Origin: JBDRDD01 sp043821115
GTDB lineage: Bacteria > CAYTYR01 > UBA6262 > DAOVJB01
DNA: 64,000 nt
NCBI GenBank assembly: GCA_043821115.1
Contig: JBDRDD010000024.1
Coordinates: 152,911-216,910 of the forward strand
Direction of reading: 5' to 3'
The translations under genes were made by a program, and so were the position numbers. Positions 1 through 8,925 of the stretch are shown piece after piece. The notes under the pieces are model-generated. The model searched no databases and was not told the origin of the DNA. It was given only the letters and a program-made list of their open reading frames with translations. The stretch's first letter is position 1. Each line of letters starts with the position of its first letter.

Positions 1-1
1 G

Positions 2-1033
2 GCGAAAATTATCGTTGCGGGATGTTACGTTAATAGGGCCCAAAATGATTTGAACAAAATATCTCAAAATATCATATGCCTGTCAAACCAGAGCAAGAAA
101 GATATACTGGATTACCTGATAGGCAAAGGCGATAAGGTTCCTGTATCATCTATAAGCAAATTTGAGGGCCACAGCAGGGCGTTTGTAAAAATACAGGACG
201 GCTGTGACGCCTATTGCTCCTATTGCATAGTCCCTTATGTAAGAAGTGTTCTGTGGAGCCGGCCGAAGGAAGAAATATTAGAGGAAATAAATACCCTCGT
301 AAAGAATGGCTGCAAGGAAGTGGTTTTAACCGGGATAAGACTTGGTATGTATGAGGATGGTAAAGAAGCTCTTATAAGGTTAATAAAGTTAATCCATGAT
401 ATTGAAGGCTTAAAAAGGATACGTCTTAGCTCAATAGAACCCATGGACATATCAGATGAGCTTATAGATTTATTTCCCAAGCTCCAAAAGCTGTGTCATC
501 ATATGCACATCCCGCTTCAGAGCGGCGATGATGACATATTAAGAACGATGAACAGGAAGTATACCCGAAAGCAGTACAGAGCATTAATTGATAAAATAAG
601 AAAAAAAGTTCCTGATATAAATATAACAACAGATGTAATAGTAGGATTCCCGGGCGAGACAGAAGAAAATTTTAACAATACACTTGAGTTTATTAAAAAT
701 CTGAAGTTTGGAAAATTGCATGTGTTTAAGTTTTCAAAAAGAGAAGGGACACAAGCCTCTAATCTTGGGGATCAAGTTAAACCTAAAATCATACAACAGC
801 GCAGCAAGAAGCTTCTGGAAATATCCAAGAATATGACCAGAGACTATTATTCGAGGTTTCTGGGCAAAGACGTTGAAGTGTTTATAGAAGGGAAAGCAAA
901 GAATAAGGGATCTTCTGTAGGTCTAACAAATCATTATATACGAGTATTAATTGACAAAAAGCAAGAAAGAAAAGATATAGTTAATGTAAAAATAGAAAAA
1001 GCTGATTGTGAGTTTGCTTACGGGAAAGCGTAG
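2..1033 (+). CDS. mtaB: tRNA methylthiotransferase, MtaB-like (5'-truncated)
   Basis: Radical-SAM methylthiotransferase that adds a 2-methylthio group to N6-threonylcarbamoyladenosine at position 37 of ANN-decoding tRNAs. The open frame runs to the left edge with no start, and its first codons read VAGCYVNRAQ, a UPF0004-domain Cys segment, so the N-terminus lies outside the window. The radical-SAM triad CDAYCSYC falls at visible residues 68-75 and is followed by IVPY and a SRP segment as in MtaB. The last 60 residues look like a TRAM RNA-binding domain. MtaB rather than MiaB or RimO is a judgement from these motifs. One oddity is RSVLWSRP where the family usually has a compact RGxxRSR. Confidence 0.85.
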   Translation, partial: AKIIVAGCYVNRAQNDLNKISQNIICLSNQSKKDILDYLIGKGDKVPVSSISKFEGHSRAFVKIQDGCDAYCSYCIVPYVRSVLWSRPKEEILEEINTLVKNGCKEVVLTGIRLGMYEDGKEALIRLIKLIHDIEGLKRIRLSSIEPMDISDELIDLFPKLQKLCHHMHIPLQSGDDDILRTMNRKYTRKQYRALIDKIRKKVPDINITTDVIVGFPGETEENFNNTLEFIKNLKFGKLHVFKFSKREGTQASNLGDQVKPKIIQQRSKKLLEISKNMTRDYYSRFLGKDVEVFIEGKAKNKGSSVGLTNHYIRVLIDKKQERKDIVNVKIEKADCEFAYGKA

Positions 1034-1054
1034 GAAATCACAAATTAAATACTG

Positions 1055-1074
1055 ATTGGTTTAATTGCTATAAA
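1055..1074 (+). promoter_or_regulatory. possible extended -10 promoter for the sugar-nucleotide dehydrogenase gene
   Basis: TGCTATAAAT at 1066-1075 is an extended -10 element (TG, one base, TATAAA). It lies 17 bases before the start codon, in the gap after the methylthiotransferase. No good -35 box is visible. This is a weak prediction from sequence alone. Confidence 0.3.
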
Positions 1075-1090
1075 TTAGGAGGAATAAGAG

Positions 1091-2749
1091 ATGTCAAAAG
1101 AAAAAATAATGACCCATTCAGCAAGTCCTTCGGGGGAGAAATTCCCGCTGCCGCAGAAGGATGAGTACAATGCCGAGTTTGAACGCCTTGAGAAATTGTC
1201 GGATAAGGCACGAAAAGAAGGAAAAGAAGTAGTTGTGGTTATGGGCGTAGGCTTTGTGGGAGCTGTAATGGCTGCTATCATTGCTAATACAAAGGATGAG
1301 AAGGGCAATTACAGTAAGTTTGTGATAGGCTGCCAGAGGCCAAGTGTAAGGAGCTACTGGAAGATACCTCTTCTGAATCGCGGAGAGTCACCTGTAAAGG
1401 CCGAGGACCCGGAGGTGGACGAGCTTATTACAAGATGCGTATCCAAAGAGAAAACGCTGACCGCAACATATAACAGTGACTGCCTGAAGTTAGCCGACTG
1501 TGTTGTTGTTGATGTGCAGTGCGATTTTGCAAAAAAAGACCTCGGTAAAATGAAGACAGGGGAAGCCGATATGGCCGCCCTTGAGGCGACTATAAGGACA
1601 ATCGGAGAAAAAATGCAGCCTAACTGTCTTGTTCTTATCGAAACCACTGTTGCTCCAGGCACGACTGAATTCGTGGCCTGGCCCATACTTAAGAAAGCAT
1701 TCGCCAGCAGGAGTATACCGTCCGAGCCGCTTCTTGCTCACAGCTTTGAAAGGGTCATGCCCGGCAGGGAGTATGTGGCAAGTATCCGTGACTTCTGGCG
1801 TGTGTGCGCGGGATGCAATGAGGAAGCAAAAGTCAGGGTGGAAAAGTTTTTAAGAGAGGTGCTTAACACAAAAGAGTTCCCTCTTACAGTAATGGATAGG
1901 CCCATCGAGTCTGAAACTACCAAGATAGTGGAGAATTCATACAGGGCGACGATACTGGCTTTCCTGAATGAGTGGAGTATTTTTGCGGAGAGAAACGGTG
2001 TGGACCTGATAAAGGTCATTAAGGCGATCAAGATGCGTCCTACGCACAGCAATATCATATTCCCGGGTCCCGGTATCGGAGGATATTGCCTGCCAAAAGA
2101 CGGGGGGCTTGGATACTGGGCGTACAGGCATATACTTGGATTCGAAGACGGTGACAGTATATTCAAGATTACTCCCACGGCAATAGATATAAATGATACG
2201 AGGTCTTTGCATGTTGCGGAACTGACACGTGATGCGCTTCGGAATATGGGAAGGTATATCGCGGGTGCAGATGTACTTCTCTGCGGGGCGAGTTACCGAC
2301 AGGACGTGGGTGATACCCGCTACAGCGGCAGTGAGATGGTTGTACGCAAGTTGACCCAGATGGGTGCCGAGATTCGTGTACATGACCCTTATGTGGAGCA
2401 CTGGTACGAATTTGAACAGCAGGATGTCTATCCCGCACCGGGACATTCATGGGGGCGTTTCTTCCGCAACCAGGAAGGTCTGACAAAACTGCGCATAAGT
2501 AACGATTTACCCAAGTCTCTAAAGGGTGTTGAGGCACTCATATTAGCGGTTCCTCATAGCCAGTATCTGGAGCTAAGTCCGAAGGATATCGTTAAGTGGG
2601 CAGGAGGACCTATCGCTGTTATTGACTGCTTCGGTATTCTCTCCGATGATGTTATAAAAGAATATTTTAAGCTCGGTTGCGAGGTGAAAGCACTTGGTAG
2701 GGGACATATACAGAGGATAAAAGAGGAAGTTAGAAGAGCATCCAATTAA
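1091..2749 (+). CDS. UDP-glucose/GDP-mannose dehydrogenase family protein
   Basis: NAD-dependent four-electron oxidation of a nucleotide sugar to the uronic acid, feeding surface polysaccharide synthesis. The Rossmann motif GVGFVG is at residues 52-57. ETTVAPGTTE fits the first-domain segment, and GGYCLPKD carries the catalytic Cys (residue 333). The third domain (GASYRQDVGDTRYSGS) is present. At 552 residues it is about 100 longer than typical family members, with a roughly 45-residue charged N-terminal extension and an insertion near the C-terminus (HWYEFEQQD). A strong RBS (AGGAGG) precedes the ATG. The cupin gene follows 13 bases later, so the two are probably co-transcribed. The substrate cannot be fixed from sequence. 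Confidence 0.85.
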   Translation: MSKEKIMTHSASPSGEKFPLPQKDEYNAEFERLEKLSDKARKEGKEVVVVMGVGFVGAVMAAIIANTKDEKGNYSKFVIGCQRPSVRSYWKIPLLNRGESPVKAEDPEVDELITRCVSKEKTLTATYNSDCLKLADCVVVDVQCDFAKKDLGKMKTGEADMAALEATIRTIGEKMQPNCLVLIETTVAPGTTEFVAWPILKKAFASRSIPSEPLLAHSFERVMPGREYVASIRDFWRVCAGCNEEAKVRVEKFLREVLNTKEFPLTVMDRPIESETTKIVENSYRATILAFLNEWSIFAERNGVDLIKVIKAIKMRPTHSNIIFPGPGIGGYCLPKDGGLGYWAYRHILGFEDGDSIFKITPTAIDINDTRSLHVAELTRDALRNMGRYIAGADVLLCGASYRQDVGDTRYSGSEMVVRKLTQMGAEIRVHDPYVEHWYEFEQQDVYPAPGHSWGRFFRNQEGLTKLRISNDLPKSLKGVEALILAVPHSQYLELSPKDIVKWAGGPIAVIDCFGILSDDVIKEYFKLGCEVKALGRGHIQRIKEEVRRASN

Positions 2750-2762
2750 CTGGGAGCAGAAA

Positions 2763-3080
2763 ATGACATCTGAGACTAAGGCAAGCGATCTTGCAAGAGG
2801 GGTAAATTATCAGGACGACTCCGTTGTAAGCAAAACCCTTATAAAAAAGGACACTGGCACGGTGACCCTGTTTGCTTTTGACCAGGGGCAGGGTTTAAGT
2901 GAGCATACGGCACCTTTTGATGCCATGGTATATATCCTCGACGGGCAAGCCCAGATTACGATTTCAGGCAAACCCTTTAACGTTAGACAGGGCGAGTTTA
3001 TTATCATGCCGGCAAATGAACCACACTCTCTAAAAGCACTTAAAAAATTCAAGATGATGCTGGTTATGATAAAATCTTGA
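2763..3080 (+). CDS. small cupin-domain protein
   Basis: A 105-residue single-domain cupin_2 protein. The conserved barrel segments are visible: EHTAPFDAMVYILDG (first motif, with one His and no clear HxH pair), GEFIIMPANEPHSL (second motif, with His) and a C-terminal strand. Such proteins are metal-binding sugar isomerases, small-molecule binders or anti-sigma partners, so no specific role can be given. It sits directly after the nucleotide-sugar dehydrogenase and before a terminator, which makes it the last gene of a two-gene unit and hints at carbohydrate metabolism. That link is inference. Confidence 0.75.
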   Translation: MTSETKASDLARGVNYQDDSVVSKTLIKKDTGTVTLFAFDQGQGLSEHTAPFDAMVYILDGQAQITISGKPFNVRQGEFIIMPANEPHSLKALKKFKMMLVMIKS

Positions 3081-3118
3081 TCGAACGATTTATGTAAGAA
3101 TGAATATGTTTCAGCTTT

Positions 3119-3146
3119 GAGGGGCCTTGTGGCCCCCTTTAATTTT
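3119..3146 (+). terminator. rho-independent terminator after the cupin gene
   Basis: A GGGGCC-TTGT-GGCCCC hairpin (3121-3136) is followed by the T-rich tract CTTTAATTTTCT. It separates the cupin gene from the proC promoter. Confidence 0.8.
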
Positions 3147-3149
3147 CTA

Positions 3150-3178
3150 TTGCATTTTTTCTGATATATATATATAAT
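3150..3178 (+). promoter_or_regulatory. sigma-70-type promoter of proC
   Basis: TTGCAT (3150-3155) and a perfect TATAAT (3173-3178) are separated by 17 bases, directly after a terminator and about 38 bases before the proC start. The surrounding sequence is an AT alternation that could itself produce a chance TATAAT. Confidence 0.6.
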
Positions 3179-3215
3179 AATATGATACATTGCCAGTTTC
3201 ATATTTGGGGGATTT

Positions 3216-4028
3216 ATGGCAAAATTAGGAAAAATAGGATTTATAGGAATAGGAAATATGGGCCAGGCGCTCATTAACGGGCTGATCAAGTCCGGTGTGT
3301 CTGCCAAGGCCAATATTTTTGCCTATGACAGTGACGGTAAAAAAAGAGAAAAGGCAAAGAGAAAAGGCATAAAGATAGCAAAAAGCAATGCTGATCTGAT
3401 CACAAAGACTGGGGTTATAGTTCTTGCGGTCAAGCCCCAGGTTATAGATAAAGTACTTAGGGAAATATCTGGCAAAGTCGCCAGATCCGCAACCATTATC
3501 TCTATTGCCGCGGGTATTACCACAAGGCATATTGAGGCTTTGCTGGGCAAGGTGTCAGTTATACGGGTTATGCCCAATACACCTGCTTTGGTCAGGCAGG
3601 GCGCTGCCGCGATATGCAGGGGAAGATTTTCCACCAAGAAGGATGAGAGGATAGCCGAGAGAATATTTTCTTCGGTTGGCAGAACCGTGAAGGTCAAAGA
3701 GTCCCTTATGGATGCTGTCACCGGTCTTAGCGGGAGCGGACCTGCATACATATTCCTCGTTATCGAAGCGCTTACCGAGGCAGGGGTCAAGGTGGGCCTG
3801 AGCAGGCAGGATGCAGGCATATTGACGAAGCAGATGGTCTTAGGGGCGGCAAAGATGGCTGTTGAAACCGGGGAGGATGCGGCTGTGCTCAGGAAAAAGG
3901 TGACATCTCCCGGCGGGACCACGGAAGCAGCACTTAAATATTTAAAAAAGAAAGGTTTCGACAAAGTCTTGGTCGAAGCGGTAAAGGTTGCGACAAAGAG
4001 GTCCATCCAGTTAGGTAAAAAAAGATAG
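3216..4028 (+). CDS. proC: pyrroline-5-carboxylate reductase
   Basis: Reduces 1-pyrroline-5-carboxylate to L-proline with NAD(P)H, the last step of proline synthesis. The N-terminal Rossmann motif GFIGIGNMGQAL is at residues 8-19. VIRVMPNTPALV and the C-terminal signature region LSGSGPAYIFLVIEAL...PGGTTEAAL identify the family. The length of 270 residues is normal. The start follows a GGGGGATTT RBS and its own promoter. The next gene starts 12 bases downstream, so proC probably leads the transcript through mtnA and perhaps ileS. Confidence 0.96.
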   Translation: MAKLGKIGFIGIGNMGQALINGLIKSGVSAKANIFAYDSDGKKREKAKRKGIKIAKSNADLITKTGVIVLAVKPQVIDKVLREISGKVARSATIISIAAGITTRHIEALLGKVSVIRVMPNTPALVRQGAAAICRGRFSTKKDERIAERIFSSVGRTVKVKESLMDAVTGLSGSGPAYIFLVIEALTEAGVKVGLSRQDAGILTKQMVLGAAKMAVETGEDAAVLRKKVTSPGGTTEAALKYLKKKGFDKVLVEAVKVATKRSIQLGKKR

Positions 4029-4040
4029 GAGGACCTGTTT

Positions 4041-4532
4041 ATGCAAAGATTTACCAAAGATGGACGACTTATTATACCTCTGGTCAGGGATGAGAAAACT
4101 GAACCGCAAGCTAGCGGGGATAAGATAAGTTATGTTGTGAATAAAGCGTATTGCCCTAACGGCTGCGATATAATCGACAGGGAGCATGAAATAAACGGAG
4201 AACCCGGGTTGAGGATCAAATTTAAAAGAAAAGGCGCAGAAGGCGAATTCGTTATCTCCGCAATAGAAGGGGATTTTGATAAGATTATTCTCTCCGGGGA
4301 GTTGAAGGACGGGGTTAAGGATGATCTTTATTGTCCTCACTGCGGGGTAATGTTCAAGAAACTCGTAAAATGCAATTGCAAGCCGGATGCGGATATGGTT
4401 GTTATAGGAGTGACGCCAGAGCTGGATTTTAACAATGCCATAACATTCTGCAATGTAACGGGATGCGAAAACGGGACATTCCTTGATTCCGGAGATATTA
4501 TACGACATATAAGGCTCAAGGATTCATACTGA
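4041..4532 (+). CDS. conserved Cys-rich protein, possible zinc ribbon
   Basis: Not recognised. The 163 residues carry three Cys groups: YCPNGC near residue 34, YCPHCG plus CNC near residues 97-114, and FCNVTGC near residue 134. This pattern suggests bound zinc or Fe-S. The protein has no signal peptide or membrane segment and is mixed alpha/beta by eye. It lies 12 bases after proC and 14 bases before mtnA, with a good RBS (GGAGG), so it is almost certainly translated as part of that operon. No function is assigned. Confidence 0.75.
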   Translation: MQRFTKDGRLIIPLVRDEKTEPQASGDKISYVVNKAYCPNGCDIIDREHEINGEPGLRIKFKRKGAEGEFVISAIEGDFDKIILSGELKDGVKDDLYCPHCGVMFKKLVKCNCKPDADMVVIGVTPELDFNNAITFCNVTGCENGTFLDSGDIIRHIRLKDSY

Positions 4533-4546
4533 GCCGCGGGAGATAT

Positions 4547-5590
4547 ATGAGAGTAGAGACAATCATGTGGAAGGGCGGCCTTGTATATATACTTGACCAG
4601 AAGAAGCTTCCTCAGAAAAAAGTGTATATAAAATGTTCGCGCTACCAGCAGGTAGCCGATGCCATCATCAGGATGAATATCAGGGGGGCACCGGCAATAG
4701 GTGTGGGAGCTGCTATGGGTATAGCACTTGGTATGAAGAAACTAAGCGTTAGTAACAAAACGGATTTCTTCATCCGCCTGGATAAAATAGGAAAGGATTT
4801 TGCCACAACAAGACCCACCGCGGTTAATCTTTTCTGGGCTATTGACAGGATGGCAAAATGCGCCAGAAAGCATGAGAAGAAAAGTATCAGTACTATTAAA
4901 GAGCTTCTTATAAAAGAAGCGATAGCGATATACCACGAGGATATAGCGGCTAACAGGAAAATGGGCGAGTACGGGGCGAAACTTATTCCGAAGAACGCCC
5001 ACATACTAACACACTGCAATGCGGGGGCCCTTGCCACTGCCGGCTATGGTACGGCTCTGGGGGTAATAAGAAAAGCGCATAGCCAGGGGAAGAATATAAA
5101 GGTATTTGTCGACGAGACAAGACCCTTCCTGCAGGGAGCCAGGCTCACCGCATGGGAGCTAAAAGAAGAGAAAATACCCTTTACACTCATAACAGATAAT
5201 ATGTCCGGATATTTCATGTACCAGGGCAAGATAAATGCTGTAATAGTGGGCGCTGACAGAATAGCCGCAAACGGTGATGTGGTTAATAAGATAGGAACAT
5301 ATACCGTGAGCGTGCTGGCAAAAACACATGGTATACCTTTTTACGTTGCCGCTCCTGTATCTACGTTTGATCTCACCAAGACAAGCGGTGATGAAATAAC
5401 TATTGAACAGAGGAAGTTTAACGAGGTTACACATATTGGCAATAGTAGGATCACCCCTATCGGTATCGAGGTAGCTAATCCTGCATTTGATGTAACTCCG
5501 CACAAAAATGTGACGGCAATTATTACCGAAAAAGGTATTATCAAACCGCCTTTTAAGAAAAACATCGCAAAAATAATAGGTAAAAAGTAA
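4547..5590 (+). CDS. mtnA: S-methyl-5-thioribose-1-phosphate isomerase
   Basis: Isomerises 5-methylthioribose-1-phosphate to methylthioribulose-1-phosphate in methionine salvage. The eIF2B-like fold motifs RGAPAIGVGAAMGIALG, THCNAGALAT (catalytic Cys157) and VGADRIAANGDVVNKIGTY (catalytic Asp237) are all present. The ETRPFLQGARLTAWEL segment is typical. The 347-residue length is normal. No other salvage enzyme (mtnK, mtnB, mtnC, mtnD) is in the window. Bacteria with an isolated mtnA may use it in the DHAP shunt or in ribose-1,5-bisphosphate isomerisation, so the pathway is uncertain although the family is clear. Confidence 0.93.
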   Translation: MRVETIMWKGGLVYILDQKKLPQKKVYIKCSRYQQVADAIIRMNIRGAPAIGVGAAMGIALGMKKLSVSNKTDFFIRLDKIGKDFATTRPTAVNLFWAIDRMAKCARKHEKKSISTIKELLIKEAIAIYHEDIAANRKMGEYGAKLIPKNAHILTHCNAGALATAGYGTALGVIRKAHSQGKNIKVFVDETRPFLQGARLTAWELKEEKIPFTLITDNMSGYFMYQGKINAVIVGADRIAANGDVVNKIGTYTVSVLAKTHGIPFYVAAPVSTFDLTKTSGDEITIEQRKFNEVTHIGNSRITPIGIEVANPAFDVTPHKNVTAIITEKGIIKPPFKKNIAKIIGKK

Positions 5591-5611
5591 GAGAAGAGAT
5601 TTTACGGAGGC

Positions 5612-8431
5612 ATGATGGAATATTCCAAGACTATAAATCTTCCTAAAACAGATTTTCCTATGAAGGCCAATCTTTCCGAGAGAGAGCCCCAGATCCAGAA
5701 GAAATGGGAAGAGATGGATATATACAGTGTCATGCGCAAGGCCGGGGAATCAAAACCCAGGTATATGCTCCATGACGGTCCGCCTTACGCAAACGGTCAT
5801 ATACACCTTGGCCACGCGCTTAACAAGATCTTAAAGGACATAATCGTCAAGTACAAGGGTATAAGCGGATATGACGCTCCTTATGTGCCGGGATGGGACT
5901 GCCATGGTCTTCCTATAGAATACCAGATCTTAAAGGAGCGCAAACTCCAGAAGAACCAGATAGACCAGGTCAAGTTCAGGAAGCAGGCGGCTGCTTTCGC
6001 CAATAAGTTCATAAAGATACAGAGGGAAGAGTTTAAGAGACTCGGTATATTCGGCGACTGGGAAAATCCGTACGTAACTATGGATTTTGCCTATGAGGCG
6101 AAGATTATAGAGGTATTCAAGGAACTTGTAAAGAAGGATTATATCTACAAGGGACTAAAGCCCGTTCACTGGTGCCCAAGCTGCGAGACGGCGCTCGCCG
6201 AGGCTGAGGTCGAGTACCATGATCATACATCACCATCCGTGTTCGTGAAGTTTCCTCTGGCAGAATCTTCTTTTGTCAAAGGGCTAAACCTTAAGGGTGA
6301 TGTCTATGTTCTTATCTGGACCACCACGCCATGGACGCTTGTAGCAAACGTTGCCGTGTGTTTTCACCCGGATTTTGATTATGTGGCTCTTGATATGGGA
6401 GAGAAATATAAACACCAGATGATCATCATGGCAAGGGAGTTGGTTCCAAGGGTTATGGAGAAAGTTGGTGTAAAAGATTACAAGGAACTTGCCAGCTTCA
6501 AAGGAAACAAGCTTGAGGGATTAAAATGCCGACACCCGTTTATAGACAGGGAAGCAGTGGGTATACTTGCTGAATTTGTCACCTTGGAGGAGGGGACTGG
6601 CGTTGTGCATATAGCTCCGGGTCATGGTGCGGAAGACCATGCTATTGGTCTCAAGTACGCTCTGCCGGTCATAGTTTCTGTTAATAACCAGGGTAAATTC
6701 AAGGATGAAGCAGGAGAGTTTGCCGGGGAGCATGTATTTAAGGCAAACCCGAAGATAATAGAGAAGATGACGGCAAACGACTCACTTCTTCTTTCTGAGG
6801 AAATATCACACACATATCCTTACTGCTGGCGCTGTAAGAATCCTATTGTGTTCAGGGCGACCGAGCAGTGGTTCATGAGCGTTGACAGAAATGATTTAAG
6901 GAAAACCATGCTCAGCGTTATTAAAGATGTAAAGTGGGTTCCGCCTGTAGGGGAGAACAGGATCTCCGGTATGGTGGAAAGCCGTCCGGACTGGTGTCTT
7001 TCAAGGCAGCGTTACTGGGGAGTTCCGCTTCCAATCTTCTATTGCAATAAGTGCGATAAGGCTATTCTTACCCAGGAGAGCATATCGAAAGTCCAAGAGA
7101 TATTCTCTAAAGAAGGCTCGGATGCCTGGTTCATAAAATCAGCCGCGGAAATCCTGGGTTCGGATGCAAAATGCCCGGATTGTTCCGGCAAAGAGTTCCG
7201 CAAGGAAACGGATATTCTGGATGTGTGGTTTGACTCAGGGGTGAGCCATGAGGCGGTACTAAAACAGAGAAAAGAGCTTGCTTTTCCTGCTGATTTGTAT
7301 CTTGAGGGAAGCGACCAGCACAGGGGATGGTTCCAGACCTCGCTTATTCCGGGTGTGGCCCTTGACGGCAAAGCACCGTTTAAGACGGTACTTACCCACG
7401 GTTTTACCGTTGACGGTGAAGGTAAGAAGATGAGTAAATCCACGGGCAACGTCATAGTCCCGCAGGAGATAATAAAGAAATACGGGGCAGATATACTTAG
7501 GTTATGGGTATGTAGTGAGGATTATACACTGGATATGAGGATATCTGACAAGATCATAAGCCATCTTGTTGACGCCTACAGGAGGATAAGAAATACCTTC
7601 CGTTACCTTATCGGCAATCTGTGTGATTTTGATCCAGCTAAGGATAGGGTTTCCTATGATGATATGCTCGAGGTGGATAAATGGACCCTGCATAAACTGC
7701 AGGTTTTAATAGATGATGCCACAAAAGGTTATGATGAATTCAGCTTTCACCGTACATACAGGCGAATTCACAATTTCTGCGCAACGGACCTTAGCTCGTT
7801 CTATCTGGATGTCTTGAAGGACAGGCTCTATACATTCGCCAAGGACTCAAAACAACGCCGTGCGGCACAGACTGTACTTTATGAGCTTCTAAACGGTCTT
7901 GTCGTGATGCTAGCCCCGGTTCTTTCGTTTACCTCGGAAGAAGTGTGGAAGTATGTAAACAAAGAGGATAAGGAAGAATCTATTTTTCTGGCATCTTTTC
8001 CTAAATCAAACAAAGACTATATGGATGAGAAACTGGACCAGAAATGGCAGAAGATAGTCGACATATATAACGAGGTGGCAAAGCCTCTTGAAATGGCACG
8101 CCGTTTGAAAATAATCGGGAGTTCGCTAGAAGCAAAAGTCGTGCTTTGTGCGCCTGATAAGCTGAGTTCTTTCATGAAGGATGTAATCAGTGACTGGCCA
8201 ATGATATTTATAGTATCCCAGGTCCAGATAGAGGATTCCATCCCAGATAAGAATAGCGATGATGCAACTGTCTATTACAAGAGTGAGCTCATAGAAGATC
8301 TCGAGGTTAAAGTTATGCGCGCGACAGGTTCCAAATGTGTGCGTTGCTGGAACTGGAGTGAAAATGTCGGCAAGGATACTGCTCATGGCGAACTTTGCGA
8401 GCGCTGCGCCTCTGTGGTGAGCAAGCTCTAG
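5612..8431 (+). CDS. ileS: isoleucyl-tRNA synthetase
   Basis: Class I aminoacyl-tRNA synthetase that charges tRNA-Ile in the cytoplasm. The HIGH-type motif HIHLGH is at residues 63-68 and KMSKS is at 606-610. WTTTPWTL marks the editing CP1 domain. The C-terminal zinc finger CVRCW...CERC is present, as in the bacterial type. At 939 residues it is full length. The start follows ACGGAGG; a second Met directly after the first leaves one codon of doubt. lspA follows after 44 bases, a common ileS-lspA pairing. Confidence 0.97.
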   Translation: MMEYSKTINLPKTDFPMKANLSEREPQIQKKWEEMDIYSVMRKAGESKPRYMLHDGPPYANGHIHLGHALNKILKDIIVKYKGISGYDAPYVPGWDCHGLPIEYQILKERKLQKNQIDQVKFRKQAAAFANKFIKIQREEFKRLGIFGDWENPYVTMDFAYEAKIIEVFKELVKKDYIYKGLKPVHWCPSCETALAEAEVEYHDHTSPSVFVKFPLAESSFVKGLNLKGDVYVLIWTTTPWTLVANVAVCFHPDFDYVALDMGEKYKHQMIIMARELVPRVMEKVGVKDYKELASFKGNKLEGLKCRHPFIDREAVGILAEFVTLEEGTGVVHIAPGHGAEDHAIGLKYALPVIVSVNNQGKFKDEAGEFAGEHVFKANPKIIEKMTANDSLLLSEEISHTYPYCWRCKNPIVFRATEQWFMSVDRNDLRKTMLSVIKDVKWVPPVGENRISGMVESRPDWCLSRQRYWGVPLPIFYCNKCDKAILTQESISKVQEIFSKEGSDAWFIKSAAEILGSDAKCPDCSGKEFRKETDILDVWFDSGVSHEAVLKQRKELAFPADLYLEGSDQHRGWFQTSLIPGVALDGKAPFKTVLTHGFTVDGEGKKMSKSTGNVIVPQEIIKKYGADILRLWVCSEDYTLDMRISDKIISHLVDAYRRIRNTFRYLIGNLCDFDPAKDRVSYDDMLEVDKWTLHKLQVLIDDATKGYDEFSFHRTYRRIHNFCATDLSSFYLDVLKDRLYTFAKDSKQRRAAQTVLYELLNGLVVMLAPVLSFTSEEVWKYVNKEDKEESIFLASFPKSNKDYMDEKLDQKWQKIVDIYNEVAKPLEMARRLKIIGSSLEAKVVLCAPDKLSSFMKDVISDWPMIFIVSQVQIEDSIPDKNSDDATVYYKSELIEDLEVKVMRATGSKCVRCWNWSENVGKDTAHGELCERCASVVSKL

Positions 8432-8475
8432 GATTTACCTGCCTTTCTGTCAAATAGATCTTTAGGAAGTCTCTA

Positions 8476-8925
8476 ATGATTATCTACGTAATTGCCCTGG
8501 TTTTGCTCATACTGGATCAGATTTCAAAATATATCATAGCGAACAATATGTTACCCGGAGAAAGTTTGCCTGTTATAAACAACATATTCCATATAACATA
8601 TGTTGAGAATACGGGAGCGGCTTTCGGTATACTCAAGGGGCAGAACTTTTTTTTCATAGTTATCTCCATTATAGCCATTGTTTATATCGTTTTCTTTTCA
8701 AAGAAGGCGCTGGGCAGGACAATTCTTCCCACTGTATCCCTGGGTATTATACTTGGTGGTATTTTAGGAAATCTTGCCGACAGACTGCGTCTTGGCTGTG
8801 TGGTTGATTTTCTTGATTTTCAGATATGGCCTGTGTTCAATGTCGCTGATTCCGGCATAAGTGTGGGGGCTGCACTGCTTATTATTTACTTAATAAAAAC
8901 AGATAAGACTGAAAAGAGGCAGTAA
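8476..8925 (+). CDS. lspA: prolipoprotein signal peptidase (signal peptidase II)
   Basis: Inner-membrane aspartyl protease that removes the signal peptide of diacylated prolipoproteins. Four hydrophobic segments are visible in 149 residues. The family motifs NTGAAFG, GNLADRL and VADSG supply the two catalytic aspartates. Its stop codon overlaps the lgt start by one base (TAATG), so the two lipoprotein-maturation enzymes are translationally coupled. Lipoprotein substrates are encoded at 15738 and 61747. Confidence 0.95.
   Translation: MIIYVIALVLLILDQISKYIIANNMLPGESLPVINNIFHITYVENTGAAFGILKGQNFFFIVISIIAIVYIVFFSKKALGRTILPTVSLGIILGGILGNLADRLRLGCVVDFLDFQIWPVFNVADSGISVGAALLIIYLIKTDKTEKRQ

Noticed and set aside
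1937..2446. Minus-strand open frame (169 codons) opposite the sugar-nucleotide dehydrogenase
   Set aside because: Shadow frame without RBS or domain.
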